From: Cristatella mucedo
Lineage: Eukaryota > Bryozoa > Phylactolaemata > Cristatellidae
Assembly: GCA_009760855.2 (NCBI GenBank)
Contig: WPIO01000024.1
Location: 4,426,501 to 4,490,500 of the forward strand
DNA length: 64,000 nucleotides
Direction of reading: 5' to 3'
Shown here: in pieces, positions 1 to 14,200 of the stretch
Position numbering within the stretch: the stretch's first letter is position 1
How the letters are laid out: each line of letters starts with the position of its first letter
Translations under genes and position numbers: made by a program
Notes under the pieces: model-generated
What the model saw: only the letters and a program-made list of their open reading frames with translations
Databases searched by the model: none
Told to the model about the DNA's origin: nothing

Positions 1-1857
1 AGAACTGCTGAAACAGCCGTAATTCGCGATTAAGGTTTCAAATTGTTTACTACAATTATAATCAAACACTGAATGGGTGATAGATCTAGAATATTGCTTT
101 CAGGCGAGGCACGTCAAAGACCAAAAATGCATAGCCATGCATTTTAAGATAACAAAATAAAAATGGCTCCTCTATTTTGGGGAGACAGTTAGACTTGTAC
201 ATAAAATAATGAAATAAGGTAGCTGCAAAGAAAATTAAGTAGCTTGATTCTTTATAAAAACAAAATAATGTGAGTTTCGAATGTGGCAATCAGTTTTATT
301 CAGTATTGGTTTGAAGCACGTATTGGCTATTGCTGGCGAATACACTAACGTCCGAACTCTTCACTTTAAAGAAATATGTGAAGAAAATCGTGGAAATGCT
401 GTTCACATCTAACACGAAATTGTATTAAATCACCTTATTGTTACTCTCAAACGAGCTTTAATTTATGGGGAAATAATAACTTCACAACCGATAAATACTT
501 TTTAGCGATGTGCTTTAACCCAGACAATGGTATTACCAATTATATTTAACCATCATACTTATCATGTATGCCAGTCAAAAACGTTTAAACAGGCACTCAT
601 GTAATTTTACACCGTTTTTCTCTGTATATTGACTACAAATTCCGTATTAAACATTGTCATAACAATGAATTGCATCTTAAAAATCCTGAAAGTAGGTTGT
701 ATGAACCATTTTGAGCACTCGGGTGTAATAATTGTATACAGGAAGGCTCTCAAAGCTGTGAGTCTCTAATGCTCATCATAGTGAACAAGTGGAAAGTGGC
801 ATGAACCTTCAAAACTAATTGAATGCAATACTTTTCAGCTAAACCATTAAAAACTCTCAGATTTGTATTGTACTGTGATTTTCAAAATCAGTTTAATTTT
901 ATGAATTCGTTTGCTAATTAGTGAGCATCCTGATGAGCAAGTAAATAATTCCGTTTAACAAAATCTTTAGTTAATTGAGCATCTAAAATTAAGTAAGTGA
1001 AATGGGATAATTTTGACCGTTTGAATGAATATTTTGAATGAATATTTAAATTTAAATTTTATTCTCTGGATTTTCGATGCAAACTGAAAACAAGGTTGCT
1101 TTGAGTCAATAGAAATAAGCTTGAAATGATGGAAGGGTCTGCGTTTTGGTGAAACTGTGGAAGGCAAACTGGGCTTACTGGTTTTATTGGTTTGTGTTTC
1201 AGGCCACCCTTTAGCCCATTAAGAGTTACAAATAAACTGTTTCTGTTTGGGACAAGGGTACTTTAGGAGGGGATTTTCTGATTTTCTATAGTAACTCTAG
1301 AGTTCAGCTGTTAAGGAAAAGTAATAGATTACCCTAATTTTTTCAAGCAACATTATAATGACACATAACTTAAATTAACATGAACTTTTGTAATTTCATC
1401 TTTCCTTAGCTCCTTTCTTGTTTTTCAAATTTTACTATTTCTGGAGATGCTATCATATCAGAATGACTACTTGATCATCTCTGTACATGCTGCATTCAAT
1501 TTTAGCTCTTGTGAAGCAATATTTCTAAAAATTAGGCAATTTTAAGGATCTATATCAGCATTCAATTAAACTTGATTGGGCCGTTGGTTACAGATAAATA
1601 AAGTTTGAATGTTTTTGTTAGTTCGAGCCGGATTTATCGAACTACAGCGGCTGTTATGCTGTAGGAAAGCCAACGAAGTAATCACCTGTTCATTTTCGCA
1701 ATGAAAATCACATTCACGTTCTCCAGGCATAGCTTAATGCTATAATTGATGTAATGCTGTGTTTCGATGTAGTTGGGCAACTGACTCTTAAACTAGTTAA
1801 ATTTTCATCTATGTGGCAATGTAATCTCATCAATACTTTGGTGTCAGATTTGTGATC
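1..1857. other. AT-rich sequence without a recognised gene
   Basis: I see only short open frames with no domain or good splice context. The missing 5' exon or exons of the protease were looked for here and not found. They may lie left of the window. Confidence 0.5.
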
Positions 1858-2040
1858 TTACCTGAGGGTACTGTATGAATAATACACTTTAGCTGCATCG
1901 CCAACCTGGTGAATAATTCTCTCGTGATTAATTTGACAAAAGATGCCAAATGCCGACAAAGGTATGGGACAGTTGCTAGTTACATTAGGCTGCAACACCT
2001 CCACGGGGTTTTGAAAGCCCACTGTCATAGTCAGGAGCAT
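1858..2040 (-). other. Unassigned minus-strand open frame with strong splice donor
   Basis: On the minus strand an ATG at 2038-2040 opens 60 codons with two cysteines (TSNCPIPL, FGIFCQ) and ends at CTCAG|GTAAGA, an excellent donor. There is no obvious homology. It lies immediately left of protease exon a and on the opposite strand. It could be the first coding exon of an antisense gene or a chance open frame. Confidence 0.25.
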
Positions 2041-2098
2041 TAATTAAGCATAATTTAATATTATAGATAACATGATAACTTGCTATATTTCATTCTAG

Positions 2099-2237
2099 GA
2101 GGGAGTTTTTCACTTCAATGGATCTAGATTCAGTATACGCCCTAAATGGAGGCTGCGTATGAAGCATTTCAACAAAACTGATGAACATTTGCTACTTAAT
2201 CTGGAAAAAATACATCCTGGAAACATTGATAAAATAC
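2099..2237 (+). CDS. Protease exon a: propeptide
   Basis: The acceptor TTCTAG and donor C|GTACGT flank an exon that starts in phase 0 and ends in phase 1. It encodes a propeptide segment of the form EGVFHFNG...FSIRP, the usual M12B prodomain pattern of G-x-F-x-x-x-G-x-x-x-x-I-x-P. An earlier exon ending in phase 0 must exist; I could not find it in bases 1-2098. Confidence 0.75.
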
Positions 2238-5200
2238 GTACGTTCCATGAAATGCGATATATGGTATCATTTCCATGAGCTCGATGACTGTGTAATATTT
2301 TGCATGCAGGCTCTTTTAAAACTAATCAATATCGTGTGCATATCTCTAAATGCTCATCATATTCTATTTTAAATGTACGGAAAGATTATCCTCAAGCCCT
2401 TCTGTATAAGAGGGCCCTCTCAATCAGTCCTGAATATCATCTAAATGATCGCCAGAGGAGAGCAGCTAAGCCAAGCTATGAAATCGATCTCTGCTATGCT
2501 ACAGACAGCTATTTATATAACATGTGAGTATATAAGCATATAAGCTGTTGCATGGTACGATTGGTAAGCATTATGATTGCCTCGCGGGAATTACCATGAG
2601 CTAGCTCTGACTGGCAGTCTATAAGCTTCATGGTCTGTCATCACGCGCAGAGCATATACTTTTGCTAGTTAAACACAATTCCCTTCGGCTGCTAACAAGC
2701 GGCATGATCTCTGTAGCCACCTGTCTACGACTAAGCTTGATACCGAAACGATAGCTATGCAAACTTTCCTGGAGTGACCTAGCTGCTGCAATGCAGCTAT
2801 CCTGGAGTGAAGACATTCTAAACATCTTTCGAGGCTCTTCGACGTGCAAAAATGCTTAAAAGACATAACTTGGTATCTCGTAATTGATTTGAATGTTTTA
2901 ACTGTGAGCAAAACGGTATCAGAATTGAAATGTAAAATTCACTTGTTTCATGCATTAGACAATCTCAAATTGTATGGACTGTTAAGCTATCATAATTTGA
3001 TTGAATTAAAAAATATTATCAGTACACTTACATGGTGGCATTACTGTGGGCAGCAGGATATATATTTCACTTGCATATTGCCCTAAGAGAACTTATTCTT
3101 CGTCAAGGTTCTTCACGTACACCATATTGTTGGACGGAGCCATTGCAGTGATTAATATTGAACAAGATATTTCAAAAGTAGAGTAAAGAGTATATCAATT
3201 GTTTGAACCTAATAGTCGCAAAAATAGCGTTGCTTTAAGCTTCTTTTGGCTTAACTGTATCAGTAGGCTTCTTTGGGAAAAAGGGTCGTCCCCAAGTCCT
3301 TCAAATCGGCAATCGTTAGACCTATTCTTAAAAAGCCTGGATTAGACACAGAGCTCCTAGCAAACTATCGTCCAGTTTCCCTTCTTCCGTTCTTATCAAA
3401 GATTCTTGAAAAAATTGTTGCTAAGCAGCTAGATGAACATATTGAAAATAATGAAATGTCAGCAACATTTCAATCAGGTTTCAAGAGGCAGCACTCTACT
3501 GAAACTGCTCTCCTCCGTGTTAACAATGGCATTCTACGTGGCAATGACGACGGGAATGTCACTGCCGTAGCTCTGCTAGATCTGTCTGCTGCCTTCGACA
3601 CCATTGATCACGAAGTTCTGCTTGAACGATTGAGAACAACGATCGGTCTGGCAGACGAAGCACTGGCGTGGTTTAAATCATACTTGTCTGATCGTGTTCA
3701 ATCCGTGTCGTGTGGGGGTCAGGTCTCAGACATGAGAAGGGTCACCTGTGGAGTCCCTCAAGGGTCTGTACTTGGTCCCTTGCTGTTCTCCATTTATACG
3801 CAACCTCTGGGAAAAGTGATTAAGGCCCATGGAATAGGATATCACTTCTATGCTGACGATACTCAGTTGTATTTGTCATTTAGACAGTCGGAATCTGCTG
3901 CAGCAACTGAGAAACTGAATGCTTGCCTTGCCGAGATTCGATGCTGGATGTCGGAAAACTTCCTCAAATTAAATGACGATAAAACCAAGCTGCTTCTCAT
4001 AGGACACCCTAAGCGTGTGGCTGGATTAAAAGGCTTTGCTGTTCTAATAGGTGATGCTATTGTGCGACCTTCACCACGTGCTCGTAATCTAGGTGTCGTG
4101 TTCGACAGCTGCCTCAATTTCAAAAGCTTCATTCAGAAGACTGCCTCTACAGCTAGCCATCACATCCGATCCCTATCCAAGATTAGAAGCTGTCTCCCAC
4201 AGTGGCTTGTAAAAAATTTAACTAGGTCTTTAGTTCTGTCTCGGCTTGATTATTGTAATTCCCTTTTGGCTGAGCTACCAAAAAAAGATATTATGCCACT
4301 ACAGCGTACTTTAAATATGGCTGCAAGGCTGGTCTTCAAGTCTCAGCGGTTTGAGCACGTGTCGCCTTTGCTGAAAGAGCTAGGATGGTTGCGGATTGAG
4401 CAAAGGATACAGAGCAAAGTTCTTACGCTGACCCACAAGGCCAGCCGCAGCTTAGCTCCTTCGTACCTAGCTGAACTGCTACATCAGTTTCAGCCTGTTC
4501 GCGCCCTCAGGTCCTGTGTCGACAATAAATTAGCTATCCCATTCCTCCGCTTAAAGACAGTTGGCGACAGAAGCTTTAGCTCTGCAGGTCCTAGACTGTG
4601 GAACACGCTTCCACAATTCTTATGCAACGACATCTATTCTCCAACTGCTGACTATGGCACATCTTTTTCAGCGGTCCTGAACTGCTACTTCTATGCTACT
4701 CACTACCTCAACTGCTCTCCTAACTCTGCTATGCTTCCCACTTTCTCTTTGTTGCGTGAGACGAAGTCTGTTGGCTACCGAATGCGTACCGAAAGCCGCT
4801 TAGGCTGTGAGTGTGCTATACAAAATTCTCCTGCGTAACACCCACATGGTCTTTATGACTTTGTGAAGTTACTGACGGAGATACATCACATTACATTAGG
4901 GACGTCCCATTTTCATTACCCTATATGACTGAAGGAGTTCAGCAGCCTTTTTAATAATAACAACAGTAACAATAACACTTGATAAAGAGTGCTTTGAGAA
5001 CTCAATGTCTTTCTAGGCGCTTTAAATTTGCTGCAAATAAAACATGACCATATGGTTAATGTTAGCATGCTTGGTAAACACCAAGATGTATATAAGCAAT
5101 ACGGTTAATGAAAAATGAACATGGTTCATAGTGACGTGCACAAGATCAGCATGCAAGTGTGGTTAGTGGCAGCATGCACAGTGTCAGCAAGCATAAGCAC

Positions 5201-8200
5201 ATTAAGGACAAATGCCAGGGATCCCCTTAATGTGGTGATAAGTAGATGCGTTTTTAGTTTCTTTTTAAATCTGGTCAAGTCAGGGGATGTCGTGGCGCAA
5301 GTTGGAAGTGAGTTCCAGGATTTGGGAGCATCCGAACTAAAGGCATGGTCTCCAAAGGATTTTATGCTTGTACGAAGTGCAGGTAAACAGTTAGATTAGG
5401 AAAAGCGGGTCGTACGATGCTCAGTGCAGTGGAGCAGAAGATCTGATAGGTAGGCTCAAGCCTATAAAATCTTGATTTACAGGCATAATAATAGGAAATT
5501 ACTCCCGGTAATGACGGCCCTTAACTTTAGAAAGTGCGTTATTTAAACAGTAATAGAGATCGTTATATTGACCTTAAACAACATTGTGACTTATTCGCTA
5601 GAAAATTTCTCAGGTACTGGCTCTCCATCCAGTAGTTTATCCACTGCAGGTTTTGCCGCTAACTTGTGTCCACTAATTCTCTCGCTCTGGCCCTATTAAT
5701 TACCGATTCTTTATAACTAGGATTAGATCGTGCACTACTCTTTCTTCCTAGTTTTAGTTATCGGGTCACAGAACATTGTAGAATACGTCCGAGAAGTTTT
5801 TTCTATCTGGGATGATAATAATAGCCTTAAACAGATTCAAGGCTATTATTATCTACACTAAATTTTTTGTTTCTCACTCTTGGCTGCCCCACATCCTTTG
5901 CAGTTTGAAGTTTGTCTACCGACCACTGAGCTCGGAACTCTCTCTGTGCTGACCAACTGCACCTAACTACTTGCGAACACTTATCCAAATCTAAATATGC
6001 AAGGGTATCTTTTGCTGTACCCCTAGTGCGGTCTACATTGGCATTAATATTAAATACGAGGGTAAATATTGAGAACATACTCTAAAAGTAGTTCAAACAT
6101 CAAATACTTTGAAAAGTAGAAAGTATTGGGAACGAAATTTTTTTTATGAGTGTGCAAACGTAATATAAACCTTAAGTAAAAGTTGCCGAGCCTTTTAAAA
6201 AAAAGTCACTTGTGTCCTCACTTTGATGAGCTTTCGTTAAGTGCGGTCTGTGTTTGCAGAGTCCTAAGGTCTGTACTTTAATGTAACTTCCAGAATGAGT
6301 TATAAAGTTTCGTTAACAATAAGTTACGCTGGAGCCTGTCATACGCATTTTTGACGCAAGCCGCATGATTATTCGTGTGCATCAATTCAACTCGTACTAA
6401 CTAAGAGAGAAATAGCACACCTACCTAATCAGCTTTTCAATATTTCAGTACATTCAACTACCTTTTTAAGAGCAACCCACTCATTGGAGTCAGTGATGTT
6501 TTGAGGGAGATACGTTACTACTTATCCAATATCGAAAATCTGGTAAGTTAGTTCACCACCAAAAGGAATGAGAAAGTGACATCGATATCTTGAATAATAA
6601 ACTGAAATGAGGAAGACACTGTTGGCATTCATAAAATAAAACAGGTCTTTTTGGAAACGTTAAATTTTCAGAAATGCATGTGCCAACTTGTACGGCTACA
6701 ACTTTAGACCTTGTGATTATCTGCTTAAAATTTCGGCTACATATATAACGAGAACTCCAACTCCAACTAGATTATCCTATACAGTTCAGCTTGTCATGCT
6801 TACCAAGCTTCTGCTCTTACATGCTAGGGCTGAAGATCATGAAATGGAGCTGACTTGTAAAACAGCACGTGTGATTAATTCAACCTAATCCTGGAAATTT
6901 TAATCAGAATAAAAACGGCTGTTCCCTCTAAGTCAGAAGTTTTATTTCAATGTGCCCTACATGCTGCTCCCAGCAGTATAATTTTGGATTCTGCAGGCTC
7001 TCTCTTGTTTTATGAACTAAGCTAGTAAGTGAAGAAACTACTAAGCTTGACTAATAGGCTACTGAACTATGCTAAATCTTCAATTCCTCGAATATACTGA
7101 CACAGATCTGAATGACTTTTGCTTTTCTCAGACTTTCAGAGCTCCTTTATGAAAAGACACACAGCAGTGCTCCGGCAAAACGAAAACCCTCAGGTGGTCG
7201 TACATTCATGAGCATCCGGCTGACTCTACAAGCAAAGCCTCTAGCTAGTGAACAACATGACTAGCATAAGTATATGACAGTTCTTCCTTTGCAGCAAATT
7301 TAAAACATCTAGAAAGAGTTTGACTTCTCTGAGCTCGCTTTATCAATGTGTCTTCATTATTAACAGTAGTAGTAATCTTTGCATGGGTTAGTAGCCGGAT
7401 GTCCGGCTTACTTCGATGACTGGTGCCTGCCTGACTGGATGTGCTGCAGTGAAAAAAGAGAAGCAACACATCTAGCAGCAGTTTTCTAAGGCAAGCATTA
7501 ATGCTTTTCAGTGCAACATTGAACTACCAGTAGCTGGCCACTATAGAAAGTTCCAAAAGGCTCATGAGCCGGGCAGGATACTGGCGATGCGCTGGCTTAG
7601 CCCAGTGGTCAAGGTTTTCCCATTGATCGAGGTTAATATTTAATGGCTTAAGTCATGGGCTAGACATCTGTAGCAAATGCTAAGCAAATGATATGATTGC
7701 TATATAAAATGAATTGTGCTGTATTTAGTACGATTACTGGCAGCATGTTAATTGTTCACCGTTCCTCTTTTTTTCTCAACTGCTACTTTCAATTCATTTC
7801 TTCCACAAAAACGTCACGTTTTCTAAGGTAGTTGAATTCCTTCTTAACCAGTGAGAAAGCTTAAAAGTTAAGAATTTTTACAACAATTTTTATTTTAATT
7901 AACAGCTGCTATATCATTTTTTGAGCCGACAGAGGGCTCCTACTTATTACTCGACCCTGCATGGTTTATGCACTATTATATTTGCCCTTCTTTGACTCTA
8001 GTTTAGCCTTACAGTTTTTCTATCGGAGGTTTTTTCAAATAATTGCCTTTTTTCTTCAGCTCTCCAGGTGAACGCTGCTCTCACGTTTTTAAGAAAATTG
8101 AAAATAACCAGAAGACTTATCAAGATCAAGTTATTGTATCCCACAAATCATTTACAGGGATGATGGCTCATAATAATTGATATGTCTAAATATCCTACGA

Positions 8201-11200
8201 ATAACTAGACATTTATCTGTTAATTATTCTTATAAATATTCTAGCATTACAAATTCACACAAGTTTTCTAATAACGTTAACAGCTTTAAAGATACAACAG
8301 GCAGTAGTAGGACTGAAAATATAAGGAGAGGATAAGACGGAATGAAGTTAGAAGACAGCAAGCATGCATGTTCAAACGACAGGTGTAGCCACTTTCTCAG
8401 AAAATTGCGCCCATTTGTCTAAACGTTCTGGTGTATATTTTAGAGTTAATCAGGTCTCAGTTTACAGCTGCCTATCCTTTAATGTCTTCAAAATCTCTAT
8501 ATAATACCTTAGTATAGTTCTTTAATTAGTTTTTTCGATGTCGGTGTCCACGAAAACTAGCTGATTTATTTCAGGTTGCATTGAGATATGTAGCAATAAA
8601 TATCCCAGACTGGACGATGACCACGAAATTGGCAGCGATCTACGTCGAGACAGTAAGTACCTTACAAATGTTTGGCATATGTAAAAGTATTAAAGAGACA
8701 TCAAACTTCAATAGATGTTGTCAGTTGTTACAGAAACTTGTATTACGTATGACTTGCGTAGGAAGCAGACTGAACTCACAAACCAATTGACTTCAATTTG
8801 CACTGGTCTTAATGTTGCATCATCAAGTCTGCAAGGTTTTCAGAATTATTTTCTAGATTTCATACAAACTCTGTGCGCGAATATACGCATCGCACAAAGT
8901 TGTTGCTCAATAGTTTTGGCTTGCTAGTTTAAAGGGGTTTTAAAGTACTACATAGTTTACATATTTTTCAATATATTTATTATTTGACATAGTGCTACAT
9001 CACGGTCTAAGAACTTATCTAGATAGCAAAGAAATGATAACAGAAAGTATTCTGCCTGAAAAACTAGTGGAACTAAGCTCGTTGCTTGTGATTTTTGGGT
9101 TTGTGCACAGATTCGTTAATTCATGGGGACAATTAGAAAGAAAATTAGCAGGTTCATGACTAATAGGATGCGAAATATAGAGTAAGCTTTGCTCTCGTTT
9201 TACGGGAGCTTAGATTTTAAGGCAAATACGAATACAAATTTATTCGGGAAAATAGCTAGTAAGAGACTTATCTGCATTAGCTGACTTTAAAGTTTATGAG
9301 GCTGTTTACACCCAAGTATATGTATTTTTTCTCGTAATTGGTCAAGGAACATAGTGGAAGAGTATGCATGCTATACCTATACGAACGCTAGGAGTAAAAC
9401 AAGCAATGTTTCCAAGGTAGTAGAAATGGCATCAATACAAATATGCTGTCAAATTATTTTGATTATGCTTGCTTTCGGTTTTTCTTATTCGAGAAATTTC
9501 AGCTCCTTTTTTGAAATTGTATCTGAAGCTGTAATAGCTCCGTGTCATTGGTGATACTGAATACAACATTACCTTGCATAAAATCAGGTGGCCCACACTG
9601 AGTTCTTTCACCCTTCGCTTTTACTTGCAATGGTTAGTTTCAGCACTTTTTGCACTCAGATACAACTAGCTTGATTAAGAAGCTCCCAACTTTGTCATTT
9701 GTAGTTTTCTAACATTTGCTAATGCTCTAAGGGTCGTATATTGTATCAAAACGGTTTCATGCCACTTCGTGTGGCTAAAGTAAGTCAACTGAAAGCAGCA
9801 TATTTTTGTGCTTAAATAACAAGGATAGGCAAGTTTTGTTTACCTTTTTACTGTAATACTTCAAAGTTGCCTGCGAAAAGTTCCGAATATTTTAGTCACC
9901 AACTGGCAGTACTTGGTTGGATTCTAACTCAACCTCAGACGGACCAACAAGCCAGAAGGTTCTCGATGCAGTTGCGGCACTGAATCTTTTCGGCAGATGG
10001 TTAAACACCCAGCCAACCCTGAAATTTCCGAGCTTCGACCACTGTTCTCTGTTTACTGGGTGAGTTCAGTCATTTTTCCGACGATTTTAAAGATATGCAC
10101 TTCTATTTTATATTGCCAAAACAGTACAGTTATCATTATACGTTTGTACAGCGCCCTCGAAATACTTGATATTTTTGTTGGCGCTTTCAAACCGCAGTAA
10201 AGAGACCAAAGTTGTACGGTTATGTGTAGTAAGCTCGCTGACAATAAACATAACAGGGGTGGAGTCGGCATGCACAGGGTCAGCATGCAAATATGGTGAG
10301 TGAAAAATTATTCGTCCTTTTAGTGCTTATGTGTGCTGACACTGTGCATGCTTCCAACAACCACACTAGCATGCTGCTGTCCATATCACCCCTAACCATG
10401 CTGTTCCTGTTGTTTATCAAGCGTGCTACCACTAATTATTCGATCGTGTTTTCTTTGCAGCAAATCTATAGCGTCTAGAATAAGATTGAGTAATCTCAGA
10501 GCTCTTTCCTAAGTGCTTTATTATTACGCTTAACAATATTAGTTGCAACTTGCACAGAGTCTGCAAACTCAAGCATAGAAAGAACGAATAACTTCGGCCA
10601 AATATGTTTGTAACACCGATGAAGAAACGCTTATTTGGCTTCTTTTTAAATGTCAAGTAAGTGGCTTTCACGACGTCATTAGGGAGTAGGTTCTAGTGTT
10701 TGAGGGCGTACGAACTAAAGCTGTAACGATGTCAAAAGGATTCGAAATGTATACGAGGACTAGCTAAATCATTTTTCGGCAAAAGGGTTAGCATAAATCA
10801 TGAAAATTACCAGACCAACCACAGATCCCTGTGGTGCACTGTATTTCAGAGATTGCTCGTTTGCTCTTCGTCAGTTCAAATCAATGCTTTGGAGTCTCTC
10901 AGTGTGATAGGTCTTGAAAATTGTACTGCTGTACCCAAGATGAGCAGGAAAAGTGAGAGGCACTCAAAAAAGACTATTGGAAGAAGGATAAAATGCTGCA
11001 GAAAAATTCGGCTAAATAAGTTGTGAGACTCTATCCAAGTTCAATTCCTGGAAGAAATACTACAAATGCAAAAATCCTCCACGTTATAGAAATTTTAATT
11101 CGTAAAATATGATCTTTCTAAAAAAATAATTACTAGACCAAAGTGTTGTGGCAACTTTAACCTGTATCACCGGTTCATTCCCATAATATTATTTAAAAGA

Positions 11201-14200
11201 AGTACGCCACTTGTTACTTAGCAGAAAATATGCCTATTTATTTACTTTTGCTAAACCTATAAATTGCATTTGTGTTGCTTTAGTGAATTTTTAAGGAATT
11301 AAATTCTACCGATTTCATTCATATTTGCACTTAATTATAATATCTAAATTTACTTCTAATTAATAATTACAATTTTATAATTTTCTGAAGTTGAGTCCTA
11401 AATGTAAACTTTTTCGGAAAAGTAAAATTAAACTCTTTTTGTTTCACGGTGCAGATATAGTGACTGGTTTTTACCAATAACGTATATATCTACTAATGAG
11501 CAGCTCACTGATAGTGGACTAGATTCGCTAAGTTATATTAGTTTCAACGCAGTCAACCCTGTGCAATCTTGCTGCAAGACGGAAGTGCGCCATCTTATGG
11601 AGTGACGGACTTTCTTTTTTCAGTAAGTACAGATTAAAGAGGGAACGTTAAGCACGCATTAATATGGTGACCGCAGGAGTGACGCGTAATAGGCGAGTTA
11701 TTCTACAACGACTCAGGCAGTGAGCTGCTTGTTGCATTATGTGATTATAGAATAATTATTACCCAGATTTATTCGACTTTAATACTCCGCAAGTTTCAGC
11801 CAAATTATCAAAACAAATGTAAAAAAACTTAGACACAATAAGCTTATCACCGTAAAACAAATATTTCAAATTCAGTATATGTAATCACATCATAATAATT
11901 TAAGCTGTAAAATCCACCAACATTTGGTGCTTTTTATGGATTTTGGTTGTCTTTTGTTTTGAGTAAGCAAGGAGTTACAATATTAGAAATATTTGCTCCT
12001 GAGAAACTCTCTTCACATTGTTTCGCATCGACAGTATGAACAGTTGAAGTACATCATTCTTAAAAAATAGTTAATTAAGAGTAATATTTATCTTAGTTTT
12101 TATAAGAGAGAACTTGAGGGAGACCACCAAATGCATATATTATTTTGATTTCCCTTAAAATGTTTCAGTTTTTCCAAGTGACGAGTAAGCAATATTGTAA
12201 GCCGCAAGAGTGTGCAGCTAAGATATTCAATACGCTAAACCTGCAATTCACTGGCTCCCTCTCAAGCAACGCATCAACTGGAAGGTTTTGTCGCTCACTT
12301 TTTGGTCCCTTCATTCTTTGGCTCCTGCCTACCTATTAGATATACTTCCCACGAGGATAAGCGTCGTACCACCCGCTTTTCGGAGTCGAACTGCTTATAC
12401 ATACCTCATACGAATCTCAAATCCTTTGAAGACCGTGCCTTTAGTTCATATGCACCGAGAGCCTGGAAATCACTCCTGTCTCGCTTCACGGCAACTCCTG
12501 ACTTGTCCACGTTAAAAAACAAACTAAAAACTCATCTATTTATGACAGCATTTAGGGCTCCCTGTGGTTGGTCTTTTATTTACCTATGCCTGACGACACT
12601 GTGCAAGCTGCCACTAACCATACATGGAAGCTGACCCTGCTCGTGTCATGAACTTGTTATTCTGTTTTTGTTATCAGCATGCTATCACTAACCATTCGAT
12701 CATGCTCCATTTGCATTAAGTGTAAAGTGCTAAGAAAGAAATTGAGTTTTGTCGGGCGAAGTACTGAGCGTTTTATTATTTGTATTATTATTTTTATAAA
12801 CCCAAGCTGAGCCTCTTGGTACCTGTTATAGGTAACTATCACAAGAAGAAGGACTTTTATTGAGTTAGTGACTAAAGTTGCAATATAATTTAGCACCAGT
12901 ATTAAATTATTGGCTGTGGCGATCTTATCTGCTATCGACCAAGTTTTCAAAATTCTTTGTCAAATTAGTCAGACTTAGCTTTGGAGCTAATGTGATCTGT
13001 TACAGACGGGTACATTTCAACAGTATACATAGATTAAGGTGCGTAGCTTCAAGAATATGATGGTGAATGCTTTATGTAAACGCACTAACTCCTTTTTTAC
13101 AGTGACGCGTATCTTTCCAGTACAAACTCTACCAACTTCACCTATGTTTATTAATGAAATTATCTTAACCCAACATTAAAATTAAATCTATGATTATATT
13201 GTCTTAAGCTGCAAAGTAAACTACAAATATAGCTAACTCATCGTGCCAGCTCTGCAGTTTCTGTACTCACTGTTAGAACCATATAATGAGCAGCTTCTCT
13301 ATAAGCCAAACCATATAGATAGACGTGAGCTAAGTTAGTCTTTTTTCAGCATACATTTTGAAATAATTTTTGGCTCCTATATTTTAATCTAAATTTCTCA
13401 TGCCAACACTTGCCGGTTCATTAAAAACCAAGAAAGTCTGTGATTACTTGAGATGTGTCCCTTTTCGAAACTAGATATTTGCTCTTGTATAAGAATGCCT
13501 ACATAGTTGTTCTCACACTAATCACAGGAGAGCATCGGATAACATGGGTCTGTGGGAAAATAGACACATATTTATTCTTCGACTCTTAAATTTTTTTACC
13601 AGGAACTTCTGCTAAGGGAAACAACTTGCAGCCAGCAACATTGCATGATTCATTTACCTTATGCTACATGTCCATGATAGGGAGCAGCAATGTTATGATG
13701 GCAAGGATTTTCTACTGCATAGTATGTCAATATCGTTACCAAAATCTCTTATGAATATAAACATATTAAAGATATTAAATTAGTGTATCAGTCAGATTGC
13801 ATTGGCTGCTACGGCTGCTGACCCTCCCACAACTTTGCGTTTTACCTTTTTTTTGCTTAGTGAGCTGAAGTCTGTGGGCAACCGCATGCCTACGAAAGCA
13901 GATTGGGCTTTGAGTTCACATTAATGAAATTATTCTGAGAAACAGATACTTAACCTAAGTGGCTCTGTGGAGTTACAAGCATACGTAAATAAGTGTCCGT
14001 ATGCATTAAGAAATGGTAATATTTACTACAGCTTATTCTTCTCTCTTTCCAATCCTGCCCACGACAGTCGTGAAACCAAATGGAAAGAACTACATGCAAT
14101 TAATTTCGCATAATTTAATCTTTGGATAGAAAATTGCAATACCTTCGTTCCCAATGATTAATGTTGCTTTAAATTGATTACGAACTCTATCTGACGGTTT

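Noticed and set aside
9588-9636. Possible extra protease exon between exons d and e
   Set aside because: Exon e already starts in phase 0 at 9896 and joins exon d cleanly; the candidate adds nothing recognisable.
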